Both the position numbers and the translations under genes were made by a program. Shown piece after piece: positions 57,099-64,000 of a stretch of DNA of 64,000 nucleotides (its first letter is position 1; each line of letters begins with the position of its first letter). Source of the DNA: Excoecaria cochinchinensis (lineage: Eukaryota > Streptophyta > Magnoliopsida > Malpighiales > Euphorbiaceae); assembly GCA_947683425.1 (NCBI GenBank), contig CANTUQ010000035.1, positions 6,123,001 through 6,187,000 of the forward strand, in the 5' to 3' direction. The notes below the pieces were generated by a model. That model searched no databases. It saw only the letters and a program-made list of their open reading frames with translations, and was not told the origin of the DNA.

Positions 57099-58283
57099 AT
57101 GGAGTCCGACCCGAGTGAGCACGTAGGAGAGACTACAGGCAGTGTGAATCCGGTTCGAGTGAATCCACATGTACAAGCACAAGATAGAGAAGAAAGAGCA
57201 AGAGTTGTTCAGGACAACCCGGAGTTGATGCATGGGTTGGTACAGATCCTAGATAGACTGACAGCTCCTAAAGCTCCAACAGATTTGATAAGAAAGAGAG
57301 GAGCTGACGAGTTCCATGGAACATCCCTGGATCAATCCGAGATAGCAGAATTCTGGTTAGAGAAAATAAAAAGAATTTTACAAGAGATCAGTTGCCCTCA
57401 GAACCAGAAAGTAGTTTGCGCTGTGTCATTGCTGCAGGGTGCAGCATATGACTGGTGGAAGTTGGTGTTGCAGCATCCTCAGAGACCCATGGAGTTAACC
57501 TGGGATTTCTTTGTTCAAGAGTTTAGGGACAAGTTTGTAACCAAAGCATATAGAGATGCTAGATGGAAAGAATTTGTGACTTTCAAGCAGAAGAATATGA
57601 CTGTTGCAGAATATGATAAAGAGTTTACTCGTTTAAGTAAATATGTACCGGAAGGAATGTTAACTGACGATTTTCGATGTAGGCAATTTGAAGATGGATT
57701 AAGAGAGAGTATTCGGGGACCTTTGTCTGCTATGGTTGCTTTACAACCGGTGGGTTATTATCCATTGGTGTTGGCAGCGATGAAAATGGAGGAATCCGAA
57801 TTGATAAAGCAAAAGAGAGAGCAGAAAAGAAGATTTCCAAAAGAAGATGAGAGTGTTGGTAAAGGAGATAGAGCAGTAAAAAGAGGAAGAGATGGGCAAG
57901 CATCGGTACAAGTACCAACTTCGGTTGGAAGTGTGAGACCGCCTACTAGTAGAGGGAATATGGCCCCAGAATGTGAACACTGTAACAGACGTCACTGGGG
58001 CGAATGTAGAAAGCTCACTGGAGCTTGCTTCAAATGCGGTAGTACAGAGCATTTCCTTGCTCAGTGCCCTAAGACAAGGGAGAATATGGCATCACAAGTA
58101 CATAAAGAGAAAGGCACTGCTTCTGGGAATGTTAGAAGTGGAAGAGGACGAGGTAGAGCTGATAGACCGCCATCGGAAACGGTTGAGAGGCCATTCCCTA
58201 CTGAGGATCAGCAACGTGTATTTGCCATGACGGCTGAAGATGTGGAGGCATTGATCGGAACTCCTAGTAAGTCCTCTTATTAG
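57099..58283 (+). CDS. Tek-H gag, intact
   Basis: This uninterrupted 394-residue Gag would form the particle and bind element RNA. The start MESDPSEHV is shared with the Tek-B and Tek-G gags and lies seven bases after a predicted splice acceptor. The block RKRGADEFHGTSLDQSE (about residues 66-82) is followed by the retrotransposon-gag domain from YDWWKLVLQHPQR to LQPVGYYPLVLAAMKMEESE (about 115-235), a basic linker, then two zinc knuckles: CEHCNRRHWGEC from Cys292 (CX2CX3HX3C, an unusual spacing) and CFKCGSTEHFLAQC from Cys310 (CX2CX4HX4C). The C-terminus ends AMTAEDVEALIGTPSKSSY, where in full chromoviruses protease would follow. No frameshift signal or pol frame comes after it. Confidence 0.95.
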   Translation: MESDPSEHVGETTGSVNPVRVNPHVQAQDREERARVVQDNPELMHGLVQILDRLTAPKAPTDLIRKRGADEFHGTSLDQSEIAEFWLEKIKRILQEISCPQNQKVVCAVSLLQGAAYDWWKLVLQHPQRPMELTWDFFVQEFRDKFVTKAYRDARWKEFVTFKQKNMTVAEYDKEFTRLSKYVPEGMLTDDFRCRQFEDGLRESIRGPLSAMVALQPVGYYPLVLAAMKMEESELIKQKREQKRRFPKEDESVGKGDRAVKRGRDGQASVQVPTSVGSVRPPTSRGNMAPECEHCNRRHWGECRKLTGACFKCGSTEHFLAQCPKTRENMASQVHKEKGTASGNVRSGRGRGRADRPPSETVERPFPTEDQQRVFAMTAEDVEALIGTPSKSSY

Positions 58284-58326
58284 TTTATACAGTGTATAGT
58301 TTGAGTTAGTTGTTCGGTAGCGGGGG

Positions 58327-58363
58327 AAATTTCGAGGACGAAATTTCTTAAGGGGGAGAGATT
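58327..58363 (+). other. Tek-H polypurine tract and adjacent hairpin
   Basis: AAATTTCGAGGACGAAATTT (perfect 8-bp stem, 4-base loop) followed by CTTAAGGGGGAGAGATT and the 3' LTR at 58364. Confidence 0.88.
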
Positions 58364-60882
58364 TGTAACACCCCGAAATAGCCCTAGAAGAATTATAGAA
58401 TTTTGGTTCAAGAAAGACTAGTGTTGTGTGTGTGAATTCTGTCGCGAGCGCGGCAAGCGTCGTGGACGCGACAGAACCACTCCGGTGTTAGGGTATGTAA
58501 ATTGGAATTTTTTTTTAAGTTGTGGCTTGTAGGAGAGTGACACATGGCACTGTAGGGAAGTGACAAGTGGCAATATATTAATTTATGTTAAGAGAGATTA
58601 AGAATTAAGAGAGGAGATTAGGATTAATTAAAAAGGGAAAAGAAGATAACTATGTAATTAATTGGGGTAGATGGCATTTATTACCATGGTAATTGTTGGA
58701 TTGACTTAGACTATCTGCTCTTTTCCTTCTTCTTTTCACGTTGGTTTCTTTCTTTTCCTTTGCCCTACTCTTTCTTTCGTTTCTTCTTCCTTCTTTACAC
58801 TGTTTTGAGTGATTCATTTGGGTTGGCTTTGAGAAGAGCTAGTAGAGCTTGAATAGGTTTCCTAAGAAGGTAAGTAATGCTCTTTAGTTAGTATTGGTCT
58901 TCTTCTTCTGTCTTATTTCTGTTTTTGATTTAAAGTAAGAGAGAAGAGTAACTTTGTTATTTTGAATGGTTTGTGTATGGAAGCTGCGGACAAGAGGCCC
59001 AATAAAGGCAAAGAGAAGGTCGGAGCCGAGTAGAGAACGCGGTTCAACGTCCTAGAGGTAGGGATCGTGTGCGGTTTCATTATTTTGCATGTGATGTGAC
59101 TTTGAATGTTTTGATAGAGACTTAAGTGTATCAGGAAAGGTATATGGAGCTTAAATGAGCTCAATTGTTTTCTAGTGGGTGAAATCATTCTAATTGCTTG
59201 TAGTGAATAAATGTTTGAATTTAATCTAAGTAATTTGAGTGTAAATCTAGTTATGAGTACGATTTATAGGGCAATTACATGTTAAAAGAGGGGTGGTTGC
59301 ATGTGGAAATCAAAAGAGTGGCTTGGGTTTTGTTTGTGTTTAATTGTGTGGGTGAATTTTGCCGTTGGAATTGGGGAAAACGCTTCTGTCGCGAGGGCGA
59401 CACTAGGCGCGAGGGAAGTGAGTAGGAAAATTGATTTTTTTCAGAGTTGTGAGGAGAGAGTCACGTCACGTGACGAGCAGTCACGCCGTGACCCTTCCCT
59501 CGGTGAGGCGTGAGATGGCATCACGCCATGTGATATCCCTCTCTCTTTGTGAGGAGAGAGTCATGTCACGTGACGAGCAGTCACGCCGTGACCCTTCCCT
59601 CGTGAGGCGTGAGATGGCATCACGCCACGTGATGTTCCTCTCTCGCTGTGAGGATCCGGTCACGAGGCGTGAGGGGTAGTCACGCCGTGATCTTCCTTCC
59701 AGGTGGGCGTGAAGAGAAGCAGATCGTCGCGAGCCGCAATCGCGAGAGCGCCTCGCGACGATCTTGTTTCCTTAGGCTACTGTCGCGAGCGCGACACAAG
59801 TCGCGATCGCGACAGTGAGTTTTTTTCCGCCTGTTTTGTCTTGTTTTGGCCTTTTATTCCTGTTGTGAATTGTTAAAGGTTTAAATGGATCTTGTATGAT
59901 ATCATTTAGTTTGTTTTTGGTTTTAAATTATCTTTTAAACCTCTTACATGATTAGTGGTAATTAAATGTATATGATTTGTAAAAAGTTATACATGAAATG
60001 AAAGGTATTTGAATTACAGTAAATGAATTGATATTAGTGTACAGTATATGAGTTGCTAGAGCCTGATTACCGTTATAGTGGATAGATAAGCATGCTTATA
60101 AAGGGCTAGAGCGCAGCTGCTAGAGTTGGCCTTAATTGTGCCCAGAGTTCGGAATACCTCGTGTATTCCATAGAGTTTTGAGTTAATTCTCCACATGTAA
60201 GATACTGTAAACAGTATCCAGAGTTACCCGTATCCACCGTAAAAGGAATTCAGGCTTATCGTTATTGCCAGTGTATAGTGAACATGAAATGATCAGATGT
60301 AGTGTTATAAGTAAATGTTAAAGTACATGAGAGTAATGCTATGTTTATATGAATTAGAATCCATGGTTTACATGATTGTGAAAACATATGTATGAGTTGT
60401 TTGAGCAGTGCATGTGACATGTATATTTTACTAATGACTTCGAAAGAAGTCCCTTGCATTATTTTCATCCCCACTAAGCGTTATTGCTTAGCACGGATGT
60501 TTGTTTCCGTGTAGGTTGACAGGTGCGGACCAGTGAAAGCGTTCATCTGCAAGTGAGGGCCACTAGGAGCTTTTTGATGTACCCTTTTTGTATAAGATAG
60601 AATTAGAGTTGGGATGTTTTGAGTAACATCATTATGTATATAGAGAGTTTAGTCTCAACATATAATCGTTAGATGTATTTGTATATGTAACGTAAATGAA
60701 TATGTAATAACTATATAACTTTTGTATATGTATAGTTTATATGTATAATAAAAGTAATTTTGTTTGGGCCCAACCCATTTCTAATTGTTTATTATTACCG
60801 CTCCCGCTAATGCATGTACATGTATACGTAAGTGTCCGCGTAGCGCCCCAATATTCCTTACCGGGGGTATGGGGGTGTTACA
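58364..60882 (+). mobile_element. Tek-H 3' LTR
   Basis: Near-identical copy of 54453-56972 with the same parts shifted by 3911 bases. One base is missing in the second tandem unit of the hairpin array, and a few CpG-to-TpG-type changes are visible (for example near 59535 and 60484). Confidence 0.95.
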
Positions 60883-60887
60883 CAAAC

Positions 60888-61882
60888 ACTCTTCAAATTA
60901 CTAAACACATTCAATCTAACATGCTCAAAATCATTTATAGACATAAATTTACACCATTAAACTCAACTCAATTTCATGTAAAATGCCAAGCTCAAATCAC
61001 TTCAACATCACATACATACTATCACTATTACACTAGCATCTCACATCATCATCTATACTTAAACAAACACATGCTTATACTCAAACACAACACTCAAAAA
61101 TTCTAGAAATAACAACTCAAATACATAAACGCAATCCAAATGAGAACAAGGTAACAGAATTCCTTTTAAGCACACATGAAAGACAAAGGTCCCAAACCTC
61201 AAAAGTGAAGCTTCAATCTTCCTTCAAAGTCCCACTTTCTCTTTCCCTTTGCTCTTTCTACGCTCCTCCGATTCTTGCCCAAAACCCAGCCAAAAACTCA
61301 CTTAAATCAAACCATCCAAACACTTAAGCAATACCAGAAAATATAGAAGAGCAAGCGGATGAAGAAGAACCCAAAGCAACCAAATCACTTACCTCACAAA
61401 ACCAGCTCCACTACTCAGCAAAAACCTACTCAAATCTTGAAGAACACCAAAAGAAAAGGCAAAAGAAAAGCAATGAAATTAGAAAGAGAGAGCAAGAAGG
61501 ACGGGAGAGCAAGAAGGAGGGGAGGAGCTACCTTCCACAGGAAGCAAAAAACCACTCCCTCTCTCTCTTTCAATCCCATTAATTGCTCTCACCAACCTCA
61601 AGCCACATGCCTCAATCCTATTGGACCAAAAATCCAGTTAGACTTTCCTACACTTGGCACCATACACCACACACACACAAGATAGCCTCTTATAAACACT
61701 TTACATCCAATGTACCACACACCACATACACACTAGATAAATGCTTCACTTAACTTCTTTAATTTAATTATTGCAATTAAATCCTTAATATCCCAATTTC
61801 CTCATGCACAAATTACTAAAAATACCTTTAATTTTTCGACTTAGCTCACGAATTCCAACTAGGCCCTTTTTGGGTTGTTACA
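60888..61882 (-). mobile_element. Tek-G 3' LTR, right part
   Basis: LTR start in element orientation is at 61882 (TGTAACAACCC). The minus-strand GTAAGT donor is at 61387-61392 (490 bases in) and the purine core at 61235-61250. The open frames on the plus strand here are featureless. Confidence 0.88.
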
Positions 61883-61925
61883 ATCACTCCCCCTAAAAGA
61901 AATGTTGTCCTTGAAATTTCCCTGC
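61883..61925 (-). other. Tek-G polypurine tract and decayed hairpin
   Basis: The minus strand reads AAATTTCAAGGACAACATTT then CTTTTAGGGGGAGTGATTG. It is homologous to the Tek-B and Tek-H motif, but its stem has lost pairing. Confidence 0.8.
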
Positions 61926-61984
61926 TATCCGCAAATTCAACAACCCAAAAACAAACTGAACATAACAAAGGCTAAAAACACAAC

Positions 61985-63171
61985 TTACCGGAAGGTCCTG
62001 TTCGGACAGCTGCATCCTCTCCAAGCATAGCATATACTCGCGGGCGTACATACACTTCTTTGGTTGGCATCTTTTGCACTGATTCCGTCGGTGCCTGAGA
62101 AAGTCTTCCACTACCTTTGCCACTTCAATTCCCTCTCGATCTTTGACCACTGACTCAACTCTCGGGTCGATCCTGAAGCTCTCGATGATCCGGACAGTTG
62201 GCTACCATATGATCTTTGCTTCCACATCTGAAGCAAGCTCCAGGGACTCTCCTACACTCGGCCCAGTGGCGTTTCTGACAGTGCTCGCATTCTGGAATCA
62301 CACTTCCCCTGCCAGAGGGTGGCATTACACTCCCAACTTTTAAATGCACTAGAACCGAACCCTTTGTTCCTCGACCACTCGGAACACCCCTCGACTTCTT
62401 AGCACTTCCATGTCCACTATCCGGTGCCTTCCTCTTTTGCTCAATCTTCTACTTAATCAACTCCGATTCCTCTAACTTGATCGCTGTTGCAACTAACTGA
62501 TAGTACCTGACCTATTGCATGACCGCCATGGCCAACAATGGTCCTCGAATCACTTCCCTCAACCCATCCTCGAAGTACCTACACTTAAACTCTTCTGTCA
62601 ACAACGGTTCAGGCACATACTTACTCAAGCGGCTAAACTCCTTCTCATACTCACTTACTAACATACCCCGCTACTTCAAACTAATGAACTCTTTCCACTT
62701 GGCTTCTCGGTAGGCTTTTGTCAAATACTTCTGTTCAAATTCTTGCTTGAAGAAATCCCATGTCAACTCAGCCTGTCTTTGAGGATTCTGTAAGACAAGT
62801 TTCCACCAATCATACTCTGACCCTTGAAGTAGCAACACTGCATAAGATGCCCTCTGATTTGCGGGATAGTTAATCTCTTGGAAAATCTGATCCACTCTCT
62901 CAATCCAGAACTTGACCACATCCGATTGATCTAATGCAGTTCCATGAAAATCTTCGGCTCCTCTCTTTCTCAATAACTCAGTAGGAACCTTAGGAGCAGT
63001 CAACATCTCCACTAACTGAAATAAACTTTGCACCAAGGTCGGATTCTCAAATCCCACACCAGGCATACCATAACGTTCGTCACGCGGATGCTCCGAAGCA
63101 GACTCCTCAACTCTAACCACATTAACACTGCCCGTTGTCTCACAAATCTTCTCACTTGGATCAGACTCCAT
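61985..63171 (-). pseudogene. Tek-G gag relic
   Basis: Starts MESDPSEKI at 63171, seven bases after a predicted acceptor ending at 63179. The first 166 codons are open (RKRGAEDFHGTALDQSD, YDWWKLVLQNPQRQAELTW). It is then broken by TAG at 62671-62673 and 62449-62451, both in place of family Gln (CAG-to-TAG), by another stop at 62512-62514, and by frameshifts after the zinc knuckles. The knuckles CEHCQKRHWAEC and CFRCGSKDHMVANC are preserved in 62155-62349. The C-terminal RVYAMLGEDA..GPSGK is readable in a shifted frame near 62000. Confidence 0.88.
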
Positions 63172-63282
63172 CTAAACACTACATAAGACAAGACACATCT
63201 GCATTAGGCCACGACACAAAATCGACTCACATGCAAAGACTCGACACTAAACAATCAAAGACAACCAGAACTGCCTAAACCA

Positions 63283-63296
63283 GCACTCTGATACCA
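63283..63296 (-). other. Tek-G primer-binding site (tRNA-iMet)
   Basis: The minus strand reads TGGTATCAGAGTGC, five bases from the LTR at 63302. Confidence 0.88.
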
Positions 63297-63301
63297 AAAC
63301 T

Positions 63302-63466
63302 TGTAACACCCCCGACACCCCCATTAGAAGGACGCTGGGGCGCTACCACACGTTCACTTAGAGACACGCACACAAATCAGCGAAAGTGTACCACAACAAT
63401 ACCAATTAAAGCAAAACTCATAATCTTAACATTTAAATCTTAACACTAAGCCAAAATAAATAATAC

Positions 63467-63511
<45 letters not shown>

Positions 63512-64000
63512 TTCAGAATTACAAACGATCCTTAATAAAAATTACATATGCCATAATACAAAAATAATACATATACAAAAAGAATTATAAGAGGAGAAAA
63601 AAATAAATAACTCTACTCCTATGTGGCCGACCTGTAGATGCGAGACTCGAGCTAAAACAAAACCTACCACCTACACGGGAAAAGAACCCGTGCTAGGTGG
63701 TAACGCTTAGTGGGGAGGAACAAAGACAACAGAACACTATACAATAATCTCATATAATAACGCATAAATATAAATATAGGCATAAACATACAGAAATCTC
63801 TAAGTAACAAATCAGAGATGTAAGAATCATAATCACTAGAAGAATGCTTAATTTAATAACAACCCACGCAAAGCAAAATACACTAACTTGAATCACATAA
63901 TATTCAAAATACTTCACTATGAAAAAGCCAAACACTTCAAATAATAGCTTAAATTTCACTGATAGAGGATACGGGAACACTACACGGGAGACCGAAGCCT
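63302..64000 (-). mobile_element. Tek-G 5' LTR, cut by window end
   Basis: Aligns with 52917-53615 of the 3' LTR. A (TA)n run (63470-63510) is longer than in the other copy, and the palindrome near 63690 has decayed to CTAGGTGGTAACGCTTAG. Confidence 0.9.

Larger units (their letters stand above)
54453..60882 (+). mobile_element. Tek-H: intact gag-only Tekay-like element
   Basis: This complete 6.43-kb insertion lies within the Tek-G LTR. LTRs 54453-56972 (2520 bp) and 58364-60882 (2519 bp) look nearly identical; the only length difference I see is one base near 59600. The interior is 1.39 kb: primer site, an intact gag, and polypurine tract with its hairpin. There is no pol. Near-identical LTRs, an intact target duplication, an undamaged gag and CpG-dense hairpins that have not decayed all mark it as the youngest element in the window. 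Confidence 0.95.
52917..64000 (-). mobile_element. Tek-G: gag-only Tekay-like element (runs off window)
   Basis: The 3' LTR is 52917-61882, split by Tek-H; without that insertion it would be about 2.53 kb. The interior (61883-63301) holds the polypurine tract, a decayed gag and a tRNA-iMet primer site. The 5' LTR starts at 63302 (TGTAACACCCCC) and continues past 64000. The left LTR terminus reads TGTCTAACACCC, with two extra bases. As in Tek-B and Tek-H there is no pol at all. Outer target duplications cannot be checked because the right end is not in the window. Confidence 0.88.

Noticed and set aside
57730..58052. Antisense frames opposite the Tek-H gag
   Set aside because: They lie wholly within gag on the other strand and show no domain; gag is clearly the real frame.

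Overview
The window looks like pericentromeric or otherwise repeat-rich DNA from a flowering plant, probably a eudicot. I cannot name the species. Almost all of it is LTR retrotransposons inserted in and beside one another. I recognise one host gene, a two-exon LRAT-domain gene at 8306-11671 with three single-base frameshifts. There are no rRNA or tRNA genes and no bacterial features. Four elements carry primer-binding sites matching initiator tRNA-Met, all ten exact G-box motifs sit in one element, and the gag/pol relics belong to plant Ty1/copia, Tekay-like chromovirus and Tat-like families.

Layout. 1-2078: minus-strand Ty3/gypsy integrase relic (Gyp-1) with its downstream noncoding DNA. 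2079 to about 7900: minus-strand Ty1/copia element (Cop-1), truncated inside reverse transcriptase and joined in frame to Gyp-1. It has an extra leader ORF and a G-box cluster. 8204-11671: the host gene. 13189-31649: Tat-A, an 18.5-kb minus-strand LTR element with target duplication GGTAC, 2.75-kb LTRs and no gag-pol; inside it lies Tek-B (17359-24128, duplication CTTAG). 31764-32910: a foldback element. 33596-43801: Tek-C, a degraded plus-strand chromovirus with all pol domains (duplication AAAAT). 44142-44857: CACTA-like end plus unassigned DNA. 44858-48803: Tat-D, a gag-bearing relative of Tat-A. From 48804 to the window end is a stack of Tekay-like LTRs, Tek-E (48804), Tek-F (50593), Tek-G (52917-64000+) and Tek-H (54453-60882, duplication CAAAC), each lying inside or truncating the previous one.

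How the parts relate. Tek-B, Tek-G and Tek-H keep LTRs, primer site, gag and polypurine tract but no pol, so they would need reverse transcriptase and integrase from relatives such as Tek-C. Tat-A shares LTR ends, primer site and leader with gag-bearing Tat-D, which marks it as a noncoding derivative. The most interesting signals are features shared across the Tekay-like LTRs that known annotation does not explain: a predicted leader intron from a GTRAGT donor in the LTR to an acceptor 6-7 nt before gag, a purine-rich core at near-fixed distance from that donor, and an array of hairpins at the same LTR offset but with different stem sequences in different elements. All are read by eye and need alignment and RNA data to confirm.
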